From Amoebidium appalachense (lineage: Eukaryota; Ichthyosporea): a DNA stretch of 64,000 bases. The stretch covers positions 992,001 through 1,056,000 of the forward strand of contig CAVNZM010000013.1 of the NCBI GenBank assembly GCA_963693365.1. Reading direction: 5' to 3'. Below are positions 31,275 to 45,845 of this stretch, one piece after another. The first letter of the stretch is position 1. Each line of letters starts with the position of its first letter. Under the pieces are notes generated by a model. That model was not told where the DNA came from. It searched no databases and worked only from the letters and a program-made list of their open reading frames with translations. The position numbers and the translations under genes are program-made.

Positions 31275-32559
31275 TCACACCACAACAATTCTCTTGTTAA
31301 TCCTCGGGTCGGTCGAAGCCGTCAAAAACTCCACAGGGAGTTTTCTCGCCATCCCTGCCTCCGTCACCACCCCACCCTCCCTTATAATACTCACGGGCGG
31401 CATGTACTTTAAGGGAGACTCGGTAACCCTCCCAGAAACATTCCCAAAAACGACAGGAGCGGAGTTCGTGATTTTCCCTCTAGCCGACGCTTGGTTTTTG
31501 ACACTGGAATTTCGCGTCAACGCTTGTGTGTGGTGGTAGTGGTTTGCGCTGGAGTCAGCGACCATTGAAACGCCACTGGTTGCGGGGGCGATGTGTTTGG
31601 TGTTTTTACCCATCTGTGGTTGGGACTGGAGGGAGAGAGGGGGAGGGGGGGGGAGGAGGGGGGGGGGGGGGGGAGGAGGGGGGGGGGGGGGGGGAGAGGG
31701 GTGGTGGGGGTGTGGGAGGGAGAGGTAGAAGGAGGGGAGGGAGGTGGGGTATTGGGTTGAAAGGGGAAGGAGCGAGATGGGGACGGGGAGCGGGGAGGCC
31801 GAGGAGGGAATGGGGAGGAGGAGGGAGGTGGGGAGGGGAAGGGGGAGGGGAGGGAAGAAGAGGGAGGAAGGGAGTGCGGGAAAAAAAAACAAGGAAAACG
31901 AAAAGGGGTGGCACGGGGGGGGGGGGGGGGGGGGGGGGGAGAATAAAGGGGAAGAAGTGGCAAGTGGGTTAGTATTCAATGAACATGGGCCGAAATGTGG
32001 TAAGTTAGGATGGAGAGTGGGTGTCGGTTAGGGAGACCTTTCACGTAAACATCGGTCGCGGGGGGGGGGGGGGGGGGGGGGGAGGGGGGGGGCAGAGACT
32101 TTAGTATGGGTGGTTGTATGAGTGTACAATGAGGGTGTTGTGTTGGATGGTTTTGCATTATCTTCGAACCTGGCAGCGATTGAGCAAAGTGGGGTTGAAA
32201 CTGAGAAAGAAGACACTGATTCTAACAGGCATGGGTGGCCAGAAATAGTAGATGTGGTGGTGAGGGGAGGGGGAGGAGGGGGGGGGGGAGAGAGAGGAGA
32301 AGAGGGGGGAGGGGGGGGGGGGGGGGTTGGTGGCAGTGGTGGTGGGGAGGGGGGAGGATGCGGAAGATTGGAGGCGTGTGTGCATGTGGAGATACAGCCC
32401 GAGGGGGGGGGGGGGGGGGGGGGGGGGAGGTGGGTGTGTGTGTGTGTGTGGGAGAGGAGAAAATAATGCAAACATTCAAATAAAAAACAACTAGAGCCAA
32501 TATTGTGATTAATGCTTCTACACGTGCTTTATATATTTTAATTTTTGTTGTGTGTGTTA

Positions 32560-32631
<72 letters not shown>

Positions 32632-35096
32632 AGAAGGGGAGGGGGGAGGGGGAGGGAGGAAAGAAAAGTGAATGGGGGGAGGAGGCAAAGCCAGGAGGGA
32701 CAGGGGAGGGGGTGGCAGGGGTAGGAACTTAGTATCAGGAGGAACGGAAAGTGAAGGGGAGGAGGGGGGAGGGAAGGGGGGAGCGGAGAGGGGGGAATAT
32801 GGAGGGGATGGAGGGGGGAAGGGGGGGGGGGGGGGGGGGGGAGATGGGGGAAGGGTACTTACATTCTGATGTTGCAAAAGCGCCGCCACCTTCTTCTTCT
32901 GCGAAACTGTCCTCGCAAGATAAGACAGGGGTCCCCCCTTGCTCCTATCTTTTTCCTTCTTTCCATTCACCCCGGAATTATTCCCGCTCCCAGACCTCTG
33001 AACAACCCCATGGTCATCCGACTGGCTCCTTAAAGATGGCATAGACTGATGATATTCACCCCCCGTCTTTAACTCCTCGCTCACGCTCGTCACCGCCCGG
33101 TGCACGCCCACGCCCGCGCCCGCCCCGGACTTCGTTAAAGAACCGTGGGAAGGCGGACCCGTAACGACCATGTTAACGGGAACGTCCGGTTTTACGGCGG
33201 GTGCAGAGGGACCCGTAGCCACCGCGGGATTGGCCGCAAGCCACGCGGCGGTTTCGGCCGTCATCACCAAGGGCCGCCGCGTCTTATTGGGCGTTCCCCC
33301 ATGTTGCTGCTGTTGTATGACAAACGGGCCGGAGGAAGACGAGGTGGTGGGGCGACCCGGTTCGGGCACCTGGCCTGAATCGGAAGGCTTCTTCTCGTCG
33401 GCGGCGCCCTCCGCTTCCTCCTCTATAGTGTCGAAATATTCGACGGAAGTTTCAGAGAGATGATCGTGGAGATCTGGCTCCCCCCCCGATATATTCGGGA
33501 ATTTCGGGTTGCGACGACGAATCGGATGTGTTGGAGGCCATTTCTGATTGGTTGACGTTTGCGCAAATGGTGTCGGCGGCGGGGGTTTTTGTCGTCGAAT
33601 TTTCGGCCCCGGAAACGGCGAGAATGGTCGACCGGGCGAGGTTTCGTCTCGTCTCTTCTGCCATTTTGCGTCTTTCCTCTTCCTCCCTGAGAATTCTTTC
33701 CTTTTCCTCCCTCATTACCAGCGCGGCGATCATTGCGGTTCTGTTTCTCTCTTCCATTTCCAATCTCTCCTTCTCCCTTCTCTCCATTTCCTCTGCCTCG
33801 CGAATCTCTCGCTCTTCTCTCTCCATCGCCTCTTCCTTCTCCCTCCTCTCTCCCGCCTCCCGCCCTATCCTCTCCCTTTCCTCCTGTTCCCGTCTTTCCT
33901 TTTCTTCCTTTTCCCTCTGTATCTTTTCCAGTTTTTCTCTCTCGATCTGCTGTATGTGTTCTTTCTCGAGCCTCAGGCTAACCTCTTTCAGTTCTCTCCT
34001 TTTCTTTTCCTCCTCCTCGCTCTCTCTATCCATAGCTTCCATTGTCTCCTGTGCGATTTTTTTCCCTTTGCTCTCTCCCCTCTCTTTCCTTTTCCTCTCT
34101 CTCTCTCTCCCTCCCTCTCTCTCTCTCTCCGTTCCGCTTCCTCCCTCTCCCTCCTCTCTCTCTCCTGTCTCTCCCACTTTTCGATCTCTTCCCTCTCCCA
34201 CCTTTCCGTTTCCTCTCGTGCCTTTCTGTCCTCTTCTTCCTTTGCAACCCTTTCCAACCTCTCACGTTCTTCTTTCTCCCTCCCTCTCCCTTCTCTCTCT
34301 GTCCTCTCTCTCCCACCTTTCCACTCTCTCTTTCTCCTCCCTCTCCAACCTTTCCATTTCCTCTCCCTCCAACCTCTCCCTCTCCCTCCCTCTCCCTCCT
34401 CTCCTTCTCCTCTCTCTCCACCCTTTCTCTTTCCTCCCTCTCCCTTCTCTCCCTCTCCTCCCTCTCCCTCCCTCTCCCTCCTCTCCGTCTCGGCGGCGAT
34501 CGCCTTAATCAATTCCTCCCTCCTCCTTCTACTCTCTTCCGCCCTTTTCCGCTCTTCTTCCTCCTCCTGAAGCGCACGTGCGCGCGCCGCCTCTAACTCA
34601 AGCGCACGTGCCTTCCTCTCTTCCTCCCTTCTCAATCTCTCCTCCTCCTCCTTTCTCTCTGCGTCAATTCTCGCCTCTTCCTTCTTCCGTTCCGCCACCC
34701 TGATTTTAAAATTTAAAATGTCCGGGTCGACGTCGTCTACCTCGGCCCACGCCATCGCCTGAGTCTCTTTAAGCGTCTTGGTGGTTCGCAGCTCGCCGCG
34801 GAATGCCCTTTCTGTTTTTCCGAGATGTAACCTGAGAAAAAAACATAGGAGAAGTGGTGTAAGTGATGGGAAAACATGCAAGAGCTTAATGAGAAAAACA
34901 CGGGGAAGTGAACCGAAGAAGACAAAAGTGTAGGCTGGATGTCGGGTCAGTGAAAGTGGATATAGTCTAAGGTGTGGAGATGGTAGGGATGGGGTGGGGT
35001 GTGTGAGTGTAGGCTGGGGGGAGGAGGGGGGAGGGGGGTGGGGGGGGGGAGCTTACAGCAGGAGGAAGGGGGTAGGGGACCGGGGGGGGGGGGGGT

Positions 35097-35132
<36 letters not shown>

Positions 35133-35924
35133 GGTAAATGAGTAAATGTGTCCAAGAAAAGCACCACATAATAGTGAAAGTTTGATGTGGTGCGATGTAA
35201 GGGGAACATTTGCCCATGCGTGCGAACAGGAAGGAGGATATTTTCTTTTCGTTTTTTCTTCTTCTTTTTTTTTTTTGGTGTATTTGTGGGGGGGGGGGGG
35301 TTGGGGGGGTTTGGGGGTAGAGGGGGGCAAAGGTGGGTTCAATGGATTACAGTAATGCAAGCGTGTAATGTGTCTTTCTTCATCATGACCCAAAGTCTAA
35401 AACATTTGAAAATCGATTTATGTTTCGAATGCATTGCAGTTGTGTGAGTGTAAAGCTGACATAGTGCAAGTCTGTAAGCCGAGAAAGGCGTTAGTTTATA
35501 AATCCCGGAGTATAAAATTTAAATTTTGCAACCGACTTCTATGCCCATCTGACCTCTGCCTACCCTTCACCCTTCTGCACACACACACACACACTGTGTC
35601 CCCTCACACGTGTGCTTCAATCCCCCCTCCTCCCCCCCCCCCCCCCTCTCCCCCTCCCTTTCCCCCCTGCTCTCAACCCCCCCCCCCTCCCCTCCTGTTC
35701 CCCTTCCTCCCCCCCCATCCCTCCAACCACACACAGACAAGCCTATCCCAGGCAATCCAGTTAACCCCTGTGATCAGAGGATGGCCTTGAAATTCATTCA
35801 TCCCCCCCCCCCCCCCCCCCCCCCAAACTCACCCCGCTTTTCCCCACTCCTACATGCCCTTCCTTCACCCCCTTCCGATTTAAAGACTACCAAACCATCC
35901 TCTCCTAACGGCCCCACGTCCCCT

Positions 35925-35977
<53 letters not shown>

Positions 35978-36427
35978 ACTCACCCACCCACCCACCCACC
36001 CACCCACCGGCACATCACACTCGAACCAGTACACATACACACAGCACATCACACGACATCACCAACGCAACACCAAGACAAGAATTCCGAAAAAAAATTC
36101 TCTCAAAATTTCACCCCTATTCCCTTCCTATCTATGCTCTTCACATTTATGTAGTCTTCAAACTATTGCTCTCGTTGATTTTTCTCCTTAAAACTATGCC
36201 TAGTTTCCGTCTTCCCTACCCAGTGCCCTCAATACCTCTTCCTTCCCCTTTTCCCCTCCTTCTCCCTTCGCCTTCCACACACACACACACACACACACAC
36301 GGACATATTCCCTTCCTTCCCACTCCGGAACCCCCCCCCCCCCCCCCCCCCTCCCCTTTTCAACCCTCCCCCCACTCCCCCCCCCCCCACTCTCTCCCCC
36401 ACTCCCCGCCTCCCCCCTCCCCCTCCC

Positions 36428-36458
<31 letters not shown>

Positions 36459-37070
36459 AAAACATTACACAAGGGGCACACCGCCTTTACAGAAAACAAA
36501 GAGAACCAAAGCAAGCCATACTCACTTGTTCACAATGATGACACGACACTGCTCCGTGATGTTAAACGCCGAATCCATCATCGCCACAACAGTGAACCTG
36601 TCCTCCGGCTTCACTTCAATCGTGTCTTTCCCCGCCCTCACCACAAACTCAAACGGCCCCTCGCACTTTGCCTTCCCACACATCCACCCGGGGGGGAAAT
36701 GGGGCGCCGGGACCATCCTCTCAGGCTCCCCATATGCCCCCTTAACCCCGTTAAACGTTCCGTGTAGGTAGACATCATCACCCAAAACGCTGTGCGTGTT
36801 AACGAGGAAAAGCGTTGCGAGATAACGCTCAAACGTCTGTCCCTGAGACTTGACGTCGTATGGCGTTATTGTGCGTGCGGCAGAGAGGGAACCGCGTGTG
36901 GTATTGTCAATAGGGCGCGGGGGAGGAAGAGAGTTCTCCCTTGCCTTAACTAGAAATTCGTTTGCTAGTCCCTTAACCAAACTGTGACGCTGTAAGCGCA
37001 TGCGGCCGCTGATAGGGGAAGAGCTCCCCTTGGCCAAGGTTTCACCTTCGTTTTCAGATTTCCCTTCCAT
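31275..37070 (-). CDS. Large Glu/Arg-rich helical (coiled-coil) protein, three exons, compensating frame breaks
   Basis: Exons: 37070-36526 (donor AACAA then GTGAGT), 34831-32863 (donor AAT then GTAAGT), 31613-31275 (stop TGA). Phases match and the total is 2853 nt, about 950 residues. The N-terminal 180 residues form an unrecognised folded region (DDVYLHGTFNGVKGAYGEPE). Exon 2 encodes several hundred residues of Glu/Arg/Lys-rich sequence (EKEHIQQIEREKLEKIQREK), likely a long single alpha-helix or coiled coil. The end of exon 2 and exon 3 are Ser/Thr/Pro-rich and probably disordered. Inside exon 2 the frame shifts in the (GA)n-like stretch near 34070-34140 and returns at a G8 run (33481-33488 on plus), where seven G would keep the frame. 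The two breaks cancel. A cytoskeletal or scaffold role is only a guess from composition. Confidence 0.65.
31640..32470. repeat. G-rich tracts in the last intron of the helical-protein gene
   Basis: Purine-rich, G-dominated DNA with runs at about 31660-31694, 31916-31939, 32061-32082, 32316-32326 and 32403-32428, followed by (TG)n at 32433-32449 and, further on, 32563-32630. No exon is needed here, since exons 2 and 3 join in phase. Confidence 0.8.
34835..36525. other. First intron of the helical-protein gene
   Basis: About 1.7 kb with G-rich stretches at 35010-35131 and C runs at 35628-35646, 35803-35824, 35930-35977, 36331-36351 and 36428-36444, plus CA repeats at 36285-36300 and 36445-36458. 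The flanking exons join in phase without an intervening exon, and none is seen. Confidence 0.6.
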
Positions 37071-40433
<3,363 letters not shown>

Positions 40434-40859
40434 TTACATATTGGAACACTCGAAACCCAAATTTGGCGCTGCGTTCAGCAACCGCCATTGGTAGATTATC
40501 ACGCACAAGGCAACGAGAAAACACAGCATCCACGTGGTTTTGGCCAGCCTCTCCTCCCTTAAATCCTCCTCCCATGTACTGCTTGCACGCTTATATCTCT
40601 GCACCTGCCGCCTTAACTGTCCGCAGCTGTTGCACGAATACTCTCTGCCGTTCGAATCTCGGCCAGTGAAAATGCACGCAGGCGTGTCCATTCTTGTTCT
40701 TCTCGCAAGTTGAATCCCCCGCGTCTCCGTGTCTAGATTTATGTCTTTTCTCTTTGTTACCCCCCGGTCTGTATTTCTGCTAATTCTAACGGCGAAGAAA
40801 TAAAAAGAAGATACTACTAGCTGGATCATGGAATTTTCGTTTGAAATCTGGATTGCCAC
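40434..40859 (-). CDS. Hypothetical small single-pass membrane protein or exon
   Basis: An open frame of 141 residues ends in stop at 40434. The second half is protein-like: MDTPACIFTGRDSNGREYSC, then NSCGQLRRQVQRYKRASSTW, then a hydrophobic helix (WMLCFLVALCVIIYQW) and a short tail. The CxxC pair, basic/acidic helix and transmembrane segment are what make it credible. An ATG at about 40691 would give an 85-residue protein. A TTTTTATTTCTTCGCCGTTAG stretch near 40790-40810 could be a 3' splice site, making this a last exon. The family is not recognised and nothing nearby helps. Confidence 0.35.
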   Translation of the reverse strand: MAIQISNENSMIQLVVSSFYFFAVRISRNTDRGVTKRKDINLDTETRGIQLARRTRMDTPACIFTGRDSNGREYSCNSCGQLRRQVQRYKRASSTWEEDLREERLAKTTWMLCFLVALCVIIYQWRLLNAAPNLGFECSNM

Positions 40860-42241
40860 TTGAGTCAGGCTCTGTGGCTAACTAGGCGCCTGCATACCTG
40901 CATTGATTCAGAAAAGTAAGCGACGTGCTCTAAGGCGTTGGAGTTATTCTATGCTATTTCAACTTGAAAAAGTCTCACTCAACAAAATTTCAAAAATAGT
41001 GTGTGCCCGGCTAATAGCTAGGCCACATAAAGCGCTCGACCATCCACACGTTGTTTTGCAATGCCGATGTTACTTATGTTTATAATGTCAGTAGTCTTTG
41101 AGTGCCACTTACATAAAATCTGCCTCAAGTTATGAATATCACAAGGTGTTCGTAATAAGTGTACCAAGTTTTAAAAGATACATGATAAGCTGCTATTTTT
41201 GTCAGTTGAAAGTAAATAAAGGGACTTCGGCGTGGGGTACATATGGTGTAGCTGTTGTCAATGTGATTTCGAACTTTGGAGCAGTAGTGCTGGATACATA
41301 TGGCACCCAGAAAAAGTCTTATGGATACACATATTTGGCCTCAAAGCTACAATAAAATGCTAATATTGCATTGGAATTATCTAAATAACTGCCCCCCTTC
41401 TACAACGGTAACATTCTGTTTGGGTAAGAACACTGGGTTGAAAGGCCAACATGGCCCACTATCACGCGAATAGATCTATTGGCTTGGTGCACACTGATTG
41501 GTACACATGATGCAATATTGTCCAATCCGGAGCTGCTTTAATCAGGGTTTGAAATGTCGCCGGAAGTACAGAGTGGCTGAGAGTGCACGGAACAGCACGC
41601 ACAATGGCACACACATGTTACACCCACCTCCTTAAAATTCTTCCTTATCTGTACGCCTGATATTGCAGAACCAAAACAAATACCTCGACTTTAATCATCT
41701 TCATGGTTCTTTTCGGCATGTTCAGCCGCCACGCTGTGTAGTTCTGGCATCAATTACTTGAACTTCTGAACGGTTAGAGTTGAATTGCAAACCCTGCATA
41801 TCCTTGAACCTATGTTAGAGTTGAATTGCAAACCCTGCATATCCTTGAACCTATGCGGCTTGTGTGGATGGCGCGCGCTCTCGAAGGCTGCCCCTATCTA
41901 CAAAAGACGATATATAAGTACTCAGCTCGAGTTGGAAGTGTTGCTTCATTGCCACACAATTTCCTGCAACTTGCTGCGATTTTTCAGTGTGTGGGCTATT
42001 TGCCGCAACAATAGAAATCTCCACATCCACGTTTTTCGGCCGCGGACTGGCGCGGAGTCGTGTGTGTATTGGTGAAATGCGCGCCTGACGTCGCTCCAAT
42101 CATGTCCCCAAATAGGTTTGAGTGTACATGAGTAGCAATCTTGAATAGATCTTGGGCCCCTTCCGACGACCGAGCTCGGTGCTGTGCCATACATGCGTGC
42201 ACGCACACACACGCATGTCAATGGGGAGGAGGAAGTTGCGG

Positions 42242-42329
<88 letters not shown>

Positions 42330-42505
42330 TGTGTATACGTGTGTGTGTGTGTGTGCGCATGCGCCCCCGCGGGCCCCCCTTCCCCCCCCCCCCCCCCCCC
42401 CCCCCACCCCCCCCCCCCCCCGACGCAGTGCATGAGGAAAACCCATTTGCCCCTTGCCCATGGCCATTGTCTGAGCCTTGGGGAGAGAGAGCGTGTGTGT
42501 TTTTT

Positions 42506-42557
<52 letters not shown>

Positions 42558-42930
42558 GGGGGGAATGGGGAGTAGGCGAATTCGAAGCCCGAAACTTTGG
42601 GGCGTCTCTAAAGATTAGCACTGTTTGAGGACCTAGCTATCTATACCTCCCCCCCCCCCCCCCCCCCTCCCCTCCCTCCCCAACACGCACGCACGCACAC
42701 ACGCGCGAGCGCGCGCGCACACACACACACAAACACACACAAACACACACACACACACACACAAATGTGCCCGCCGGCGTCAGCTAGAGGCGAGGCAGAG
42801 TGAGACTCCGAGAGAGAGACAGATGTGGCCACACTGAGAGAGTCTCGGAAAAAGAGAGACAGATGTGGCCACACTGAGAGAGTCTCGGAAAAAGAGAGCC
42901 TCAGAGAAGGAGAGAAAAAGAGAGAGAGAA
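40860..42930. other. Intergenic region
   Basis: No gene is recognised. A 41-nt unit starting GTTAGAGTTGAATTGCAAAC is tandemly duplicated at 41773-41854. A (TG)n tract lies at 42243-42313, C runs at 42382-42420, and T and G runs at 42504-42563. A 40-nt unit containing GACAGATGTGGCCACACTGA is tandemly duplicated at about 42813-42892. Confidence 0.55.
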
Positions 42931-43338
42931 GGGCCCAACACATAGGCTGAGCCAACTTGCTCCGTGCAGAATTATTCTGCAAAAAGCAGAATTATTCTTT
43001 AAAAGGCAGAATCAATCTGCTAAAAGCAGGATCAATCTGCAAGAGCAGAATCAATCTGCTAAAAGCAGAATCACCCTGCAAACAGCAGAATCAATCTGCT
43101 AAAAGCAGAATAGCATTCTGCTACAGGCAGAGTTATATTCTGCTGTCGATCGCGAAAGCGGAATAATTCTGCTAGAACATGAAAGCCCAATGATTCTGCT
43201 AAAAGCAGAATTCGAATATTTCTGCCAAAAGCACAGTGATTCTGCTTTTGCAGAATAAATCTGCTTTTCGCAGAATAATTCGCTTTTGCAGAATAATTCT
43301 GGTTTTTGCAAGTTGACTCTGCCGATGTGGTTGGGCCC
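42931..43338. mobile_element. Fold-back (MITE-like) element built of short palindromic repeats
   Basis: The outer ends are inverted repeats. GGGCCCAACACATAGGCTGA at 42931 reads inwards through GCCAACTTGC to CAGAATTATTCTGC. The right end, reverse-complemented, starts GGGCCCAACCACATCGGCAG and also continues through CAACTTGC to AGAATTATTC. The interior is an irregular tandem array of a unit of about 20 nt (GCAGAATCAATCTGCTAAAA), where GCAGA and TCTGC form a small palindrome in almost every unit. No ORF is present. A clear target-site duplication is not seen. Confidence 0.7.
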
Positions 43339-43394
43339 TGAGATCTAGAGATCTGAAAGAGGGAGGAGGGGAGGGGGTGGAGGGGGATGGAGCC

Positions 43395-43566
43395 TAGAGA
43401 GAAAGAGCTAAGACCTAGAGCTAAGAGCTAAGAGCTAAGACCTAGAGCTAAGAGCTAAGAGAGAAAGACCTAGAGCCTCGAGAGAAAGAGCTCTGGCTAT
43501 GTAGAGAGAGTGCTCTAGATCTCTGTAGTGCCAGAGAGATCCATAGAGAGAAAGAGAGGGGCGGGG

Positions 43567-43598
<32 letters not shown>

Positions 43599-43696
43599 GG
43601 GAGAGAGAGAGAGAGAGAGCCTGCGGAGAGAGAGAGAGAGGGAGAGAGAGGAGAGAGAGGGGGGGGGGGGGGGGGAAGGGAGGGGGGGAGAAGAGA

Positions 43697-43750
<54 letters not shown>

Positions 43751-43837
43751 GAGAGAGAGGGGGGGGGGGGGGGGGGAAGAGAGAGAGAGAGAGCGAGAAA
43801 GAGAGAGAGAGAGAGAGCGAGAGAGAGGGGGGGGGGG

Positions 43838-43916
<79 letters not shown>

Positions 43917-44042
43917 CAGACACACATATACCGACTCCTGCACTCAAGAGTCCATCGTGCACCACACACACACAACATGGCACACACGACACGTGCACGC
44001 GCGCGCTTATGTATAAACTGTGGTGTGTGTTCTGGTGGTGGT

Positions 44043-44116
<74 letters not shown>

Positions 44117-44267
44117 CAAGACACACATATACCGACTCCTGCACTCAAGAGTCCATCGTGCACCACACACACACAACATGGCACACACGACACGTGCACG
44201 CGCGCGCTTATGTATAAACTGTGGTGTGTGTTCTGGTGGTGGTGGTGGGGGGGGGGGGGGGGGGGGG

Positions 44268-44306
<39 letters not shown>

Positions 44307-44310
44307 GGAT
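43395..44310. repeat. (GA)n / G-run block with a 199-bp tandem duplication
   Basis: Short CTAAGAGCTAAGA repeats lie at 43405-43470. GA repeats with G runs follow to about 43912. A segment of about 199 nt starting GTGCAGACACACATATACCG at 43914 is repeated at 44113 with few differences, including its terminal TGGTGG, G-run and GA repeat. Confidence 0.85.
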
Positions 44311-44376
44311 TGGTTTAGAGAGAAAGAGGGATTGGTTTTCTTCGTTTTTATTATAGTCCCATTAGCCGCCACATAG

Positions 44377-44502
44377 GCCGCATATGCTCCAAGATTGAGT
44401 CATAAGAGTATAAACAATTCCGGCCGAGAAAACCATCCAGCCGCATATGCTCCAAGATTGAGTCATAAGAGTATAAACAATTCCGGCCGAGAAAACCATC
44501 CA
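44377..44502. repeat. 63-bp perfect tandem duplication
   Basis: The unit starts GCCGCATATGCTCCAAGATT and ends AAAACCATCCA. Copies are at 44377-44439 and 44440-44502 with no visible difference, so the event is recent. No gene overlaps it. Confidence 0.9.
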
Positions 44503-44954
44503 ATGAAAACATTGTGTTATCTTGTAATAATCAAAGGAAACGACTAATTAGGTGCGCCTTCAACATGGTACCGAGAGAGTTAAAGGCAGGTACTCACTAC
44601 CAAAGTAGAAGCGCATGCAGTCCTGGCGGGGCCCACATCAGGGGCATATTCTTTTTCTGCGAACCAGGACAACCCTTCTCATAGGTCTGATTCCCGACCA
44701 TCTCACCTGTTGCAGCAATAACTATATCAACAAATATATAATTTTAGGGGGAAGAATATGTCGAAAACTATATGATGTATAAAGCGACAACTACATTTCC
44801 GATTCCTTGCACCACCGGCATCTTAGCAACGGCTCCCAACAAAAACGCCCGCAACCCATACCACATTAGGTAAATAGGCAACGATTCCTATTGGCCGTTT
44901 TCCACCACCGCCGCCATAAAAATTAAAATGTAAAATTAAAATATCCACCGATTC

Positions 44955-45137
44955 TTACTGGATGCTGGCCACGGGCTCGCCGTTCTTGTTCCAATGGATC
45001 ATCACCTCGAACATGGGCGACCGGTCACCAAACTGTCCCTCCATGCCGGTGGGAGCAGGCACCTGATTGGATGGTGGATGGGCCAATTAGAATCGATTTA
45101 CTTTACTTCTTGAGAACGGAGATGATATTTGTTGGAT

Positions 45138-45172
<35 letters not shown>

Positions 45173-45376
45173 AAGAGGGTAGCAAAAACCGACCAAACCA
45201 AAAACAGCAAGCATGCACCAAAAGTCGACACATACACACCCACACCCACATCACACACACACCTCCAACCCCCCCCCTCTCCCCCCCCCCACATACAAAC
45301 ACAAACACACACAACCCAATCACACACCTGCACCACCATGACCTCAGGGGGCACGTACTTGAGGTCACAAACACCT

Positions 45377-45423
<47 letters not shown>

Positions 45424-45791
45424 ATCCACCCCCTCCCCCCCCCCGTCAAACCCACCAACCTCCCTCCCCTTCCCCCCCCCCCACACGCACACAAATCACA
45501 CACCTGCACAACCATGCCCTCAGGGGGTACGTTCTTGAGGTCGCTAGCGTTGAGTCTCAGTTTGGGAGATTTTGATTGGTCCAAACCAGTGGGGGTGGAG
45601 GGGAAAAACTTGTTCATGTGGCTGTCAAAACCGGCTGCCATTGGGTTGGGAGAGGCCGGAGCGGGCATTCCTCCCTGTTGATTGGTTGGTTGGATGAGAA
45701 GTGGGCCAATGAGAATAAAGTGTGGATGGAAAGGAAGGAAGGAAATTGCTCGTGTGTGAGTGTGTGTGTGTTGGGGTGGGTGGATGGGTGT

Positions 45792-45845
<54 letters not shown>

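Noticed and set aside
32028-32262. Additional exon of the helical-protein gene
   Set aside because: A good-looking acceptor exists near 32190, but exons 2 and 3 already join in phase 0 and the segment has no convincing donor.
33528-34596. Long Ser/Leu/Phe-rich plus-strand ORFs of up to 340 residues
   Set aside because: They are antisense reads of the Glu/Arg-rich exon, since GAG/AGA read backwards gives Leu/Ser codons.
40630-40665. tRNA-like box B (GTTCGAATC)
   Set aside because: No matching acceptor stem or anticodon arm is found at tRNA distances, and the motif lies in a protein-like frame.
42931-43338. CRISPR-like array
   Set aside because: Units are about 20 nt with no constant-length spacers, the repeats are palindromic and degenerate, and the context is eukaryotic with terminal inverted repeats. 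A fold-back element fits better.
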